Positions 29,516 to 42,189 of a stretch of DNA of 64,000 nucleotides are shown piece after piece. Origin of the DNA: Strongylocentrotus purpuratus (Eukaryota; Echinodermata; Echinoidea; Camarodonta; Strongylocentrotidae); assembly GCF_000002235.5 (NCBI RefSeq), contig NW_022145615.1:29004921-29068920 (forward strand). Reading direction: 5' to 3'. The notes under the pieces were generated by a model, which did not search any database, was not told the DNA's origin, and saw nothing but the letters and a program-made list of their open reading frames with translations. The position numbers were made by a program, and so were the translations under genes. Every line of letters starts with the position of its first letter. The stretch's first letter is position 1.

Positions 29516-32500
29516 ATCATGATATGTGCGCCCGGCAAGATGAAGGTGGCAAGGGGTGGTTTCAGGTAAACACCATGATATCCCCCTCCTGGATGTTGGG
29601 TTTCTATTTTCCTTTCTTGTTCTCTCATTTGTTTCACCTTGCTTATTACCCACACGTACGACCATTGGCTACTTTCATTAGCATCATCTGTTTTGATGAG
29701 AAGCCAGCATATTACAGCCTTGAGATAGCTGTTAGAAAGTTATTAAAAACCCGCCAGGATGGATAATTAAAGTGAGAGAGAGAGGACTGTTGGTTATCAC
29801 TGAATCCATTTTAATAATAGTCTACAAATACAGACTCTGTTCTGATTAATTTCAGGGTAAATGTTCCATGTCCTTGCTAGTATTGAGATCCATCTCAACG
29901 ATCCTTGCCAAAAGCTGAATTCTCGTTGTAAAAAAGTGAAAAATTAAAGAAAATATTTTCCAACTTTCCATCAACTTTGGACCTCTTCCTCTCATTTTCA
30001 CACTGGGGCATTTTCAAAAGAAACACTCTCTGAGGTGTTTTGTTAAATACAATGAATGTGGTACTACATGTACTTGATGGAGTGAAAGGAAACAGAAAAG
30101 AGAAGCATACCCATGGCAATAGAGCTATACATACATGTATGTGCCATTATAGTTAGGAAACAAAACCTGGAGGAAGATAATGTTGGCTATGAACATGAAG
30201 GATAGAAATGTCCAAATCGGCATTCTAAAAGTCTATCAGAATGCTTTCAGTCAGGGGAGACAAAGTGTGTAATAATTTCAGATTTGTATTTCTTTTTAAC
30301 TGTTTGATTCCATGTCACTCTTGCATGAAGTATTTAGGATAGACAAGCAAGCACCTCACATTTGAATATCTAAAATAGACTGCTCACAGATGATAGCCTT
30401 GCAGTAGTGGTTCTAGAAGGGGGCTTAGGGGCTAAAGCCCTCCCCCAAATAAAATTCTTTAAGTCCCCCCAAAAGAATTCTAAAACTACACCAGGAGCCC
30501 TGATATATTACAGGCCTACGTTGTGCTTTTATTTCTGAAGTCCTACAAGTAAATTAGAAATAGAATCATGATTTATATAATGTCATGGTCTCGTCTTATA
30601 AAAAGTTTTGATTGATCGTTATTGATCACATGTCCGTCATTCAATGACAACCTTTTAATTAAACCCCCCTCTTAGGCTGGGCATATGGATCCATGGATTC
30701 TTGTAGTAGGTATAGGAGAGATCATGATTGTGACAAAAGATAGAAGGGGGCGGCCAGATTCTGGACTAACTAACATGTAGTTTAAAAAAAAAAAGATTTT
30801 CAGTCCTCTTCAGGACTTCCAAACCAACACAAAAGAATAAAAATGGTCTTTTTTAAGGACTCTCCATGCAAACCTGTACTTTCAAACAATACACATACTT
30901 TTCATGTTATTTTTCAAAGTGACGTCATGTTCAGGTACACTGCCTGCAGGTAAACATAATAAAAACTGGATGTTCTCAAGCCCTGGTAATCCCATTTCTA
31001 AATATAAAGAAAGTACAGGTATACTGGTACTGCCAGGGCCAAGGGTATCCTGTTTTATGAGTTGAAAAGAAAAGTGGTGGTGAAGCAATGGAAAATGTCT
31101 ATGGAACTAGTACAATTATGCACATCTTTCTTAGCTCAATTAATTTTCAGAAATAAAACCAATCATAAAGTATATATCTCCCCTTTCATACGTACATGTA
31201 GGCTTTATGTACAACATGTACAAATACCAAAAGGTCTTGTACTTCATGCATTGTCCATTTCAATTACAGTTCATTTTAATACTTATTTTAATAAATGCAG
31301 AGACAGGGTACTTTAAACATTATTTTAAAGTGATTTTTAATGCACTAGCTTTCCCTTTTTTTTTCTTACCCCCATTTGTTGGCCTAAATTATTGTGTGGG
31401 GGCCCTTAATTATTGTGTGGATGCCCTTAAAGTGACTTAGTAACATTGTTAAAGGTTGATGAAAAGACTGTAAATTTGTGTATGAAATGTTACTTATTAT
31501 ATTCATTCTACTACTGTACTTACAGATGTACCCTCTAACAGGCAAAAAATCCTGAGAAAATTCTCAAACCACAAAGATATTTATGGTTTTCCTTGAAGGC
31601 GTCACTGTGCAACACCCTCTATAGTGGTTAACAGTAAATTCTCCCGACCATTTTTGAATTTTCCCAACCGTTTTTCCTTGAAAATAAGACATAAGACAGG
31701 CTTTTAAAAATCTGTCAACACTTAAATGTCTGGAATGTCTATAGAGCTAATTTATTGCTTTGTGACGATTTACATTCACCTCAAATGTAATTAGATTGTA
31801 ATAATACAGTTGGAAAAATTAAGAAATCAATCAGATCAGTTTTTCCCAATTTTTATCATTAATAATGGTCCGTTTTCACTCAAACTTTCAGATTATCCTT
31901 AATTGTACATCTAGCATTGAAGTCACTACCTTAGCACCATTTTCTATCATCTGAACAATGCTACAAAGTCCCTTTAATGATGGTGTGTCCCTTTTAGAAA
32001 ATGCACCTTATTCTGAATTGTAATGTAAAGGAATGCTGTCATATGTTCTTCTCCATGGAGATGCAGAGATGTAACATCATCTTTGAATCCAGACGAGCAA
32101 AATCTTCTCTTTCATGTGGACGGCCGATCGTATGATTAATAGGAAACATGACACTGTGTGACTAACATTGAGATATCCCTAGACACGGTTGTCTCCTCCC
32201 GTGCTTCATTGTGATTACACATCGATAGTACTGGCGCCTCCAGATTTTTATGCGATTGCCCTCCTCAGTGGAGTGTGAGAGCCGTGATAAAAGTTGGGAT
32301 AATGAGAGTTGCACATAGAATCATTAAATACTTTGGTATTATTGCCATGGTGATTTCTTTGTTGTGAAGATATTATTGCATTAAACAATGTCACTCTCAC
32401 AGGCCAATGATATGATATGTAGCATAAATAGGCACTACTTGAGTTGGCAGTTATAGGAACTAAACTTTATCAAAAAGGACATCATTCAAAATATTTTCTC

Positions 32501-32639
32501 TCCAGAGTGGATGATAATGCAGTTCTTTTTAACTGCTGTATTTTGTCATGAACAAGAAAATTACAAGAGTCTGTGTCATTCATTAGGACAACTGTCTAAA
32601 AACCTCTAAATTTAGAGCTACTTACCACATTTTACACCA

Positions 32640-33026
32640 TTTAAAGGCCCACTGCACTACTTGTAGCTACTTGCGCCCTCTATACAACAAACAATGCCTA
32701 ATCGGTGACCATTGGTCCCCCATGATCCTCTTTTTCTTATGTTAACTGAGAGCTGAGTTGATGAGAAAACCACCTGTCCAGTGACCTTGTAGGGCGGTCT
32801 AATCCGTCCTGTAAACTATGGCAGATAAGCTTTAAAGCCCATCTGTACTAGTTTACAGGAGGGATTAGACCACCCTGCAAGGTCACTGACAGGTGGTTAT
32901 CTCATCAAATCAGCTCTCAATTAACGTAAGAAAAAGGGGATCATGAGGGACCAACAGGCACGGAATAGGCATTGTCTGCTATATAGAGAATGCAAGTAGA
33001 TACAAGTAGTGCAGACAGGCTTTAAA
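32640..33026. mobile_element. Head-to-head dimer of the TTTAAAGCCC MITE
   Basis: Unit 1 (32640-32836) is inverted and unit 2 (32831-33026) is direct relative to the copy at 1955. They share the TTTAAAGCCC end at the junction. Unit 1 starts AAAGGCCCACTGCACTACTT and unit 2 ends AAGTAGTGCAGACAGGCTTT. The pair could form a 190-bp-arm hairpin. Confidence 0.75.
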
Positions 33027-33184
33027 TGTTAAATACATCTCGTATGAGGCTGCTGTTTTTCTCCAGGTTTGGCAACATGTTTGCATGCCTCGGCAGGAGC
33101 AGTAGTGTTTGAAAAAAAAGCTCTCAAGATTAATGTGAAATTCATGACGATGTGACTAACACTTTCATCTCCACCCCCATGCAG

Positions 33185-33372
33185 TTGCCACCCAGGACCG
33201 CCGGAGGACAGGCGGAGGATGCTCTCCTCGTCTTTGCATGGTCATGTGATCAGGAACAGATCTCACCGGAGAAGTGCGGGACCATGAGATACCAACCCAC
33301 CACGCTCTAGGAGGAGGAAGGAGGAGGAGAATATTTGCATCATTATGTCACGATTCACCCCCATGAGAATAT
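33185..33372 (+). other. Candidate spliced exon, not coding throughout
   Basis: A good acceptor (CATCTCCACCCCCATGCAG) and a strong donor (AT|GTAAGTAC) bracket 188 nt that are GC-richer than either side. All three frames are closed. Frame 1 reads LPPRTAGGQAEDALLVFAWS onward to TAG at 33308, frame 2 reads CHPGPPEDRRRMLSSSLHGH onward to TGA at 33285, and frame 3 stops earlier. It may therefore carry a C-terminus plus 3' UTR, be a UTR or non-coding RNA exon, or carry a start (ATG at 33345) that reads on into the exon at 41857. The 16428 exon ends in phase 0 and could join frame 1, but nothing proves they share a transcript. Confidence 0.4.
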
Positions 33373-33765
33373 GTAAGTACTCGGTATATCATTTGAATAA
33401 TTATGGATGTTGTGAATGTGTTTGATATCTATGTGTAGGTGTTTTTTAATCTATGTGTCCTCCATTAAAAAGAGATGACAGTGGAGACACATTTAGCCCT
33501 TGAAAGCTCCAATAAGAGTTTGTTAAAGGCATCGTTTAACAATGTTAAATCTGAGATGCATGGCCCTATGTGTAATCAGTGTCTGTGATATGGTGTAATA
33601 TTGAAGCCCTAGAAAAATAGACTGTAGTGTTATAAAAACCGTAAGGAAAACAGTTTAGGAAATTTGGATATCCATTCATTAAAAATAATCAGACGGGCGA
33701 TTGGCTTGTAAAAGTCATGGTGTTCCTGACTTGACCTAAAGGTTTATAATTATGATTGCAGCATG

Positions 33766-33811
33766 AGCTAAATCCAGGATTTTGTTTAGAGGTAAAGATA
33801 CCCGATCCCTC
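33766..33811 (-). repeat. Short dispersed repeat, copy 2, inverted
   Basis: ATGAGCTAAATCCAGGATTT then TGTTTAGAGGTAAAGATACC is the inverted partner of 358-403. It is probably the conserved part of a larger old element. Confidence 0.5.
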
Positions 33812-35965
33812 TGAATTGTAGAAAAGGGACTGAATTGTTGAACAGTTTGGGTTGAAGTTTTGAAAATCACATTAAAAATCACAACAACAAAAAAGTCAAG
33901 TTTGGTTTCAAGATTTAACAAAGAACTTCCATAAAGTGTCATGATTCATGCATGTGTCTAGAATAGATTTCTTTTTTTCAAGTTGATACATTTCAGGCTC
34001 TGCAGACACTTTTCTTATTTATGAGACGTGATCCGACTCTAAAGGTCATATGTCAATTCGTGCTAGTTTATGTGGCAAGAACGTGAATTCCATTAAATAA
34101 GTAGATCACGTCTGTTGGAATAAAGAAGTTTCATTCTTCATTTTTCTTTCAAACTTACATATATACCTGTACATAAACTATGTGCTCCTTTAAAACAGAG
34201 GTCATGTATTTTACATTTGAGTTTGCATGTGCTGCATGTCAATTTTACCCCTTTTCAGTACATCTTTGGCAAATTTACATTGTATTGTCCAAACATTGAA
34301 ATTTGACATAGTATTATGGTGGGATTTGCTCTATAGCTGAAGTATACATTTAGTTTTGTTACAAAGAAACTTCCCCCATTTGCAAAGTACAAATACTGTA
34401 GGTATTAAACTTCTAACATAAAATCTATAATTTCAGTTCAATTATGATATTTGGGCCTTAATTTGGAGTTGCCTCTTTGATAGTTTAAACATCAAGTTTT
34501 TATTTTCTAAATCTCCATTTGAAAAAGGAAAATTAATAGTAAACAGTCATTTAGAAAGCAGAGAACGATTTAGTTTTGGGTAAAGCTAAACACATGGAAT
34601 CCAGAAGAAAATTCAGAATAATAAAGTAATTGCTGAGGAAATATTGAAATATTCAGAAAATTTAAAAAGAGAAGAATCATCATATTTTTAGAGACATAAA
34701 AATACTGTTTACAATTATTGATTGCAGGATACTCTAGTCTTTGAATCCATCCACAGCCAACTCACTAATGTTAGTTTCCAATAATAATGCAATATTGATG
34801 TAGATTAGCACTTCATTCATATGTAACCTTGAAATCATTGTGCAGACAATAGGGTATGTTGAGTGAACAATCATTTTGAAATTAGCATGTTATTGGAATG
34901 ATCAAACTTTTTTGTCTATTCCAGTGCAGTTAATTGAATTACATGACTGCAGTTTGATAACTATTTAATATTGTTTGAACTTTTTATATTTCTGTGCTTT
35001 ACACGAAACTAGTTTTAAAAGGGGTCATATCGATCGCTGAATTATTATTGTCTTATTTTTTTCTCAAATCGCACAGAATCATATCACTCGCACTGAACCA
35101 TGGTGCACCTGCATGCAATGACATTAACAGGCAGTCCTATTTGTGGGAAAAGAAGGGGGTAATTTAAAGTATTTTTTAATAACCTATGAAAGGGAGAGTA
35201 AGCAAACATAACAATGAAAGAATACGTCAAGTTTGTAACTATTTCATCATCTCTCTCTGTATACTATCTAAAAGAAACTTAGGAAAGCAATTCATACAAA
35301 AAGTGCTAGGGGGTATGAATGAGCCTTATTATTCTTAGAATCTTAATCCTTGATGGAAGTTAAGGAATCAGTTTGTTCCTAGAATGCATTCACTCTTCAC
35401 CTTAAGATTTATCATAAAGCTTGAGTGCTTGAAAGCATTTTCCCATTAGTACCTGCTCATAATTTATGCACTTCTCTCAAGAACGGTGCAAAATTATTGG
35501 AAAAATAGGTTAATCATCTCATAATGACAGCTCCAACATGTTGCGATACAATGATGAAGAATATCACAAGCTTCCAACACTGGAAGTGCGATGCATGTAT
35601 TATGCGAGCAAAATACATTATGACACCCATGAAATAAATGATTGATATCGAATCCAACTCGATCTCTATTGTGAGAGCTTAATCCACTCGCGGTTTAGAC
35701 AATCAGCTGGGGTTAGAATCCATTACAGGTGTGTCGGAACTTGGGAAGCCAGGGATGATGTCGGAGTACTATCTAGGGCGGTGGGAATTGGAGAGAGGAG
35801 GGCAGTCACACTCGCTTACACTAATCCATCACGATCGCGGCTTCATCCTCAATATTCAGACTATTCTTTTCTTCTTCCATTATCAACTGGAAATGTCACC
35901 TGTGTGTACCGAGGGGAGGAATATCTCCAGGGCTCTGTTTTGGTTTGCGTTCTCCTTCGTCTGGC

Positions 35966-36041
35966 TTGATTTTTTGGGGGGGGGGGGGGGGGAGGGAGGC
36001 GGGGGCTTTGGGGGCAGATGGATGGATGGATGGATGGAAGA
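35966..36041 (+). repeat. G-run and (GATG)n tract
   Basis: An 18-base G run followed by GGAGGGAGGCGGGGGC, then GATGGATGGATGGATGGATG. It has G-quadruplex potential on the plus strand. Confidence 0.9.
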
Positions 36042-37529
36042 CCGAGGAAGAGTGCCCACAGCATTGTTGCATTATGCAGCCTTGTATGAATCTGAGTTGT
36101 CCAGCGTGAGATATGCCAATGCATTACCCTTAACCGTAATAATGGTTCATAGAAACCAGGCTTTCAGGGATAGAGGCAATGCAAATTAAGACAAAAAGGA
36201 ACCCCCCCCCTCCCCTCCCAAAATGGCATCGATGAACGGATGTGGAGCAATGTTAGTGTTGTTGTGGAGGAAATGGGAAATGTTGGAAGTAGAGACATAT
36301 TCATCAGGGATGGGGCATTTGTGCGATTCAATGGCATATTACTATGGCAACGTAGAAGAAAAGGATAGGTGATAAATCTTGAGGTTTCATGTGCTAGGAG
36401 TTTGAAAAACAGAAAACAACCTCATTTCATATTTTGGAGAAGAATTTTTGTATAGATATTCTATTGTATATTACTCTGTAATTTTGAGCAATTATGATTA
36501 ATAGTTTTACCATCTAAAAAACACAAGTACTTTACACTTTATTTGTATATAATTTACTAATCAAATGTGTATACTATTGATATTCATGATTAATTCTCTC
36601 TCTTTTAATATATTAATAAATGCTTATATTCATTTTCATTTAATTCCAATCACTTTAAGATCCACCCTGATATGCAATCCAGTTGTTCTGAGGAAAGAAA
36701 AATTGTGAAAAATTATGTCAAATATTCATTTCTGTGACCCAGTTTTGAAGGAAATTTTGGCTCAAATAAGATTTTGATTTATCAATATTCATTAGTTTGC
36801 TATGTTCACAACTGAAAACTACAAATTGGAGCAGATGAAATTACTTTTGTAATACAATTTATGGATTTTGGTCAGTAACATTTGGGCTGAAGTTCAACCT
36901 CAAAATCTATGGATGTTTGCCATGCAAGAGCATGTGAAATGCTTTTCTAAGCAGCATTGGTTTGCTGTAGACTATAGTAACCCAATCTATGCAAGGGATA
37001 CTTCTTCATAAAATCTTAAAGGTTGGACTTCTAAATCTGATTAGAAATTCAATTTGATGGAGATTTTCATTTAAAGTGGATGTGAAGGCTTTGCGGTTTG
37101 AATATGAATTAAGGAGACAGTGATGGGTTCATTTCAATAAGCAGGGTATATCAGCTGACTGCCTTATCTGAGAAAATATGAGTTAAATGTTACTTTATTG
37201 TATTAAAGAAGAGGTCTGTTATGAAATATTGAGTAATATAGTAAATACAGGAAATACAGTAATAACTGCAACTGTCAACCAGGTTATGTAGAATACATTA
37301 CATTCATGCATTTTGGACTTCCCTTTAAATGTCCTATGCCATGCACCAGAATCTATTCCAGTGCACAAAATACGAGCATGGTACTTTATTCCATGATTCT
37401 GCCTCAACGAATGAAAATTGGAAACTTCATCCCGTCTTGCTGATGGCTTCGGATTGCTCTCCCAACAAACCCACTAAATCTCAAATTTGCCCAAAGCCTC
37501 AGGAGGTGTAGATGAATAAAAAATCAAAT

Positions 37530-37977
37530 GGATGGGGTAGGGAAGATGAAAGTAAAGAGAGAGACGAATTCAGTCAGAGAGGAGGAGAAGGAGGAGGAAG
37601 AAATAGAGAGAGAGTGAGAGAGAAAGATAAAGAAAGAGAAAGAAAGAGGGAGAGAGAGAGAGAGAAAAAGAGAGAGAGATAAAGAAAGAAAGAAAGAGAG
37701 GGAGATGAGGAGAGAGAGAGGGAGTGAAAAGAGGGGAGAGAGAAGAGGGGTAGAGAAAAGAGGGGGAGATAGGTAAGGAGAGGGGAAGATGAGAGAGATT
37801 TGAAGAGAAGAGAGATGCGGAGAGGAAGAAAGAAAGAAAGAGAGAGAGAGAGAGATAGAGAAAGAGAGGGGAAGTAGAAAGGAGAGAAAGAGAGACAGAC
37901 AGAGACAGAGAGCAACAGAGAGATGGTGGGGGCAGAAAATAGAGAGAGATTGTGTGAGAAAGATAAATCAGACAAAT

Positions 37978-38021
<44 letters not shown>

Positions 38022-38033
38022 GGGGGGGGGGGT
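37530..38033 (+). repeat. 500-bp polypurine tract
   Basis: Almost only A and G for about 500 bp (AGAGAGAAAGATAAAGAAAG, GGGAGATGAGGAGAGAGAGA), ending in an 11-base G run. The 186-codon minus-strand frame here is a low-complexity Ser/Leu artefact. Confidence 0.95.
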
Positions 38034-38249
38034 GCCTTGGAAGTATAACGGAGACCTCCAGCTAGATATATAGAGTCATCGTCTGAAATTGAATTTGAGA
38101 CGGCACCGGTTTGTTGGTTTGATTGAGCGGCCAATATTCACTCAGAGTACAAGTTTAATTTTGGAGAGGAGAAAGTGGGATTTGATGGCAGTTTGAGTAG
38201 CATCATAGGTTCAGAAATAGCTTTCTATGCTGTAGATGCTTGGAGGTGA

Positions 38250-38395
38250 GAAAAGAGTGGAAGGAGTTGGATGGGGTGGGGTGGAGGAAGGAGAGAAGGG
38301 AGGAGGGAGGAGGGAGGGGGAGGGAACGGGGTGGGGAGGAGGGGGGGGGTGGGAAGGGGAGGATGTATTTTTGCTGTTTTGAGAAATAAAAGGAG
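38250..38395 (+). repeat. G-rich polypurine tract
   Basis: GGAGGAAGGAGAGAAGGGAG and GGAGGGAGGAGGGAGGGGGA, with a 10-base G run, about 145 bp. It has G-quadruplex potential. Confidence 0.92.
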
Positions 38396-39690
38396 AGGAT
38401 ATTAAGACAAGTGTTATATGAACATCCACAACAAAATCAAGAAGCAATCATTTTCAGCCAAAAGAATGATGTCTTTTAATGCTATAACATTAAATATTAA
38501 TGTTTACATTGAATACATTTTCGGCTATTAAAGGAAGCCAGTCTAGACTATTTTATTACGTGTAAGTGCTTTCTTATACAGTCAGTATCAAATATCAAGC
38601 TGGAAAATCTTTAATAAAACACCAATTTTGCACTTTCAAAGGCAAGGGAAATGTCAAGTTGTCAAGGGTACTTCACTGTATGAAATTGGTCTCCTGCTCA
38701 TATACAGTATGCCTGCATCTGTCTCATATCATTTATCAATTTGCTTTGCAAAATATATCAAGTTTGGCAGGAATTTTTCCTCCCTTTTACAAGCTGTAGA
38801 TCTAGGACATGAACAAGTTAGAAAGCTAATGATAACAATATTCTTTTTTTATTGTTCTTTGGTTATATGAGGAAAGCGCTAACACTCTCCCTGGTTTTAG
38901 GTACTATTTAGGCATTTTATGACACTCCTTTTTCCCTCCAGTTTATACTGAGCGAAGTATATTGATGCACACACTATTCAAGTGAATCTCTTCATGTACA
39001 AACCATTCACCTAAACTCCATATTTTGCTTGTATGATTTCTAGTATACACATTAGATTCTTCATACATAACGTGTATACCTGCAAATCAAATCCTGTCCA
39101 CTTGAGTAACTACATTCAGTTTAATTTGTAGTTTAATTGGCTGCATAATGCCAGACTAATTACAGCTTATTGGAACCAATTTTCTGTGGCACTCGGGAAC
39201 GATGCAACAGACTCATCTAGAATTTTGATTTTTCCTTCTATTATTAGAACTTTACATTTTAGTCAGGTTAAGCTTTGCTGGTCAATTTCTGTGCTGAACT
39301 GGGACAGAAACATGTTTTGCATGACAAAATAAAATAAGATGCGTAGAGTGGAATTGTGTTTGTATAATTTCTATTTGTGGTGTTTTTGTACTTTCATAAT
39401 ATTTTGTTTGTGTATTTACACATATTTCTCATTGATGCAGGATTGTAATTTAAACAAACCACAAACCTGAATCATCCAGGGAGCTTTTGCTTGACCATGT
39501 GAGGTTATAAAGCAGGAGGTTCTTGTTTATTTACAATTTGAAAATCAGTTGATTTCCCATCAAACATTGACAGCAAAACAATGGCATTTTGTATGTTCTG
39601 GTATTTCATTTTTCCTCTACATTTCCTTCACTCTACCTTCTCTTTCTCTTTCCCCGTTTCCTCATTCTCTCCTCCATTTTTCATGTGACA

Positions 39691-39706
39691 CCCCCCCCCC
39701 CCCCCC

Positions 39707-39750
<44 letters not shown>
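39691..39750 (+). repeat. Poly-C run followed by (TC)n
   Basis: Eighteen C residues, GG, then twenty TC units. Confidence 0.95.
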
Positions 39751-39753
<3 letters not shown>

Positions 39754-40119
39754 TAAAATTGATTGCTAAGTTCTATATACAGTACATGTGCCAAATAATG
39801 ATTTAAGAATAATTTATCAAAAATGAAGGCAAATATACATTCAAGTATTCAAATATTTGAATATATTCATTCCTCTTTTCCTCTCACTCTCCACTCTTTT
39901 TTCTCTCCTCCCCCTTTCTTTCTCTCCTCCCCCTTTCTTTCATGCTTTCTCTATTCCATCTGATCGTTGTTAATGTTAATGTAGAATTTTGTTCTCTCTT
40001 CTTTTCTTTGTATTTTCTTTTTCTCTCAGTGTAGCCATAGATATGTATCTTTTATAGCACTTCCCTTTTTGTAGACAAAATTACACTCAATATCTATGAC
40101 CATGAGTGTTTCTAGGACG

Positions 40120-40450
40120 GGCAAACTGATCACAGTTATCTCCAATCCCATTTTGGGGCAAGCGGTGGAAAGAGAGGACCCATTTGATTGAATTGAAATG
40201 TCATGGTTATATTGCGCCGGCTGTGACAATTGTCATTATTGGTGTATCTTCTTTCCCAAGATATGCAGCGGTGAGACGCTGCGGAAAGATGGAGAAATAT
40301 GACTTTGCATGAATAATGAAACCCTATAGGATTAGCCTCGTCTGGATGAGGAAGCAGGCTCCATTTTCTGCAGATAACCATCCTCTTTACGTTGCCTAGC
40401 AACTGTTTATTAGCATGCTATTAATGATTCATGCTTTGTTTATGCTGTCT
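40120..40450. promoter_or_regulatory. Motif-dense block, candidate enhancer
   Basis: This 330-bp block stands out from low-complexity flanks. It holds a perfect RFX X-box (GTTGCCTAGCAAC, 40391-40403), an octamer/POU-like CTTTGCATGAATAAT (40303-40317), the palindrome TGACAATTGTCA (40224-40235), and ATTTGATTGAATTGAAATG. There is no open frame of note. Role is inferred from motif density only. Confidence 0.3.
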
Positions 40451-40920
40451 TCTTTCTTGCATCATAAAATATCAGGAAACTGTCAGTATAATAGAGTTTG
40501 ATATGGAGATGGAAATTTGGACTTGTATAGAAACTCATTTGATGCATAGAATAGTACACAAATAATGAATCTTTATGAGTTCAATAGTGCAAATATTTTC
40601 ATGAGTTGAATAGAAGGTTAATCTTCCAACGAATGAAAATATTCGCACTATTGAATGAATGAAAAAAATTAATTGTGTTTTATATATCATAAGGGATAGT
40701 TAAGTTCTTTTTTTTCAGACTGCAGATGCTTTCAAAGTGCATGGTTATTGCATTTATTCTTACTTATGACATTTCTAGTGCCCTTTTAGGACCTACAATT
40801 GCTATGAAGGTAATTTTAGACCACAAAATATGTGAAATTTAGCCAATACGTTCATACTACTTCAGCTCCATTTTCAAAAAGGAGGCATTGAAGGCAATGT
40901 AATTTCTTGTTCAGTCAGTT

Positions 40921-40955
40921 GTTGGTCTGGTGTCAGTCCCATTAGTGCGAGTTAG
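40921..40955 (+). mobile_element. Half copy of the CCTCAGTCACAC MITE
   Basis: GTTGGTCTGGTGTCAGTCCC then ATTAGTGCGAGTTAG matches the right arm of the element at 57025-57162. The left arm is missing. Confidence 0.45.
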
Positions 40956-40976
40956 TTATAAAGTTGACCGTTTTTA

Positions 40977-41039
40977 GAGCGAGAAGGGCAAAAGAGCATT
41001 AACTCATATAATTTACACGGAGGGAATGCCTTCTAGCTC
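40977..41039. mobile_element. Tiny MITE, GAGCCAGAAGGGC family, copy 1
   Basis: GAGCGAGAAGGGC..GCATTAACTCATA and AATGCCTTCTAGCTC are inverted ends of a 63-bp unit. Relatives lie at 44551-44603, 44654-44709 and 49433-49566. Confidence 0.5.
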
Positions 41040-41856
41040 CAACAGACGAAAGTATTAAATGTCATTGTCCTCTGTCATGTTCATTGCCCGTCTGTTCAGG
41101 ATGCACTGTTGATGTTAATTCTTCCAGTCCATTTCAAAAGACAATGCTCTAGGGTGTTTCTCTCCATCACCCTTTTTTCCAGTTGTCTTCTTGATCCTGA
41201 TCTGATGAATGGAAAATTTTCATAGCCAATTTCCCCCCTGACTGCTTTTAACACGATGTGGCTTTAGAGTTTAGACATATTGCATGCATGTAAATGAGTC
41301 CACACAGTGCATATAGAGGCTTCATCAGTCTATATTCCTTTTCTTTGTCATAATTTGATGAATGAAATTTTGGTCATTACACGTGTATAGGTAATGGGGT
41401 GATAAATGAAAGTGATTTTCTTTTGACCAGGTATTCAGAATTGATGGATTTGATACCATTCAAGTGGGACACATTTTCAATGACTGAAGATTTCACATTT
41501 TATTTGATAGTGTGATCTTTACCTCATGGAGTTTTTTAACCATTTCTCAGATCATTTATAAGATCCCTCATAAAATATCTGAGTATACATGTAAACACCT
41601 AAATTTTGTAAAAGTAGAAAATATTGAGAGAAAAAAAACATGAATCTATGTACATTTAAGTTTTGGAGTGTATTGCACACATAATCCAATCATGTTTCTA
41701 TGAATACATTCTACATCTGTTGAAAAACACATTTTAACAGGCGTAGGCATATCTTATTTTCTAAAAAGCATATTGCAAGGTGTTTTTCTTTCACTTTATA
41801 CCCCCTCAAGCAGCATTATAAGTCTGTTACCTGTATATCTTTTTTTATTTCCCTAG

Positions 41857-42122
41857 ATGTTCCGTCACAGACACAGCCCCGATCGACACACGTTTGCCCA
41901 CCGTCCTCCCGCCTACACCTCAATGAGCTCAAGCCAAAGCTAATCACATTTCCTTCCCTTCGCTGTACCAGCTACAATGGGCAAAACAGATCAAGCAATC
42001 AGCATCTCGCTAGCTATCATCTTAGAATCCTTGGGATCGCATCCCCATCATGCATCCTCATCTCAGGTTGTGAGTATGTGGAGAAAGAGAATACCATGAA
42101 ACATCATCAATGGATCCAGTAG
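41857..42122 (+). other. Candidate 3' exon with two competing reading frames
   Basis: A textbook acceptor (TTTTTTTATTTCCCTAG) precedes unusually GC- and codon-like sequence. Frame A starts with ATG at the first base and reads MFRHRHSPDRHTFAHRPPAY then TSMSSSQS and TAA at 41941-41943, which looks like a short basic tail with a PPAY motif. Frame B is open for 88 codons from 41859 to a TAG at 42120-42122 and would be in phase with the ATG at 33345 if the two exons were spliced, giving a 97-codon frame. I cannot decide between a C-terminal exon, a short open frame and a non-coding transcript. The sequence right after it becomes CT-rich. Confidence 0.4.
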
Positions 42123-42189
42123 TGGGTAATGATGATCATCAACATCAAATAATCACTTAAAGACACTTCTTGTTTGGGATGACGTTAGG

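Larger units (their letters stand above)
16869..33184. other. Long non-coding stretch, presumed intronic or intergenic
   Basis: Apart from the elements listed separately I see no secure exon. GC-richer islands that may be regulatory are 22640-22860 and 22900-22960, 26570-26840 (CpG-containing) and 32080-32330 (CATTGTGATTACACATCGAT, GCGATTGCCCTCCTCAG). An A/T-rich, transposon-light composition dominates 19.6-22.5 and 24.6-27.6 kb. A small tandem repeat ATTATTGTGTGGGGGCCCTT lies at 31389-31431. Confidence 0.5.
33373..41856. other. Non-coding stretch between two candidate exons
   Basis: Besides the listed repeats there is no secure coding sequence. 35640-35760 carries AGCTTAATCCACTCGCGG and AGAATCCATTACAGGTGTG, Otx- and T-box-like motifs. 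41000-41230 has moderate GC without a long frame. The rest is AT-rich. Confidence 0.5.

Noticed and set aside
29479-29766. 95-codon plus-strand frame
   Set aside because: It begins in the second unit of a tandem duplication and has no protein-like pattern.
37574-38134. 186-codon minus-strand frame rich in Leu, Ser and Pro
   Set aside because: It is a polypyrimidine reading of the purine tract, with no domain.
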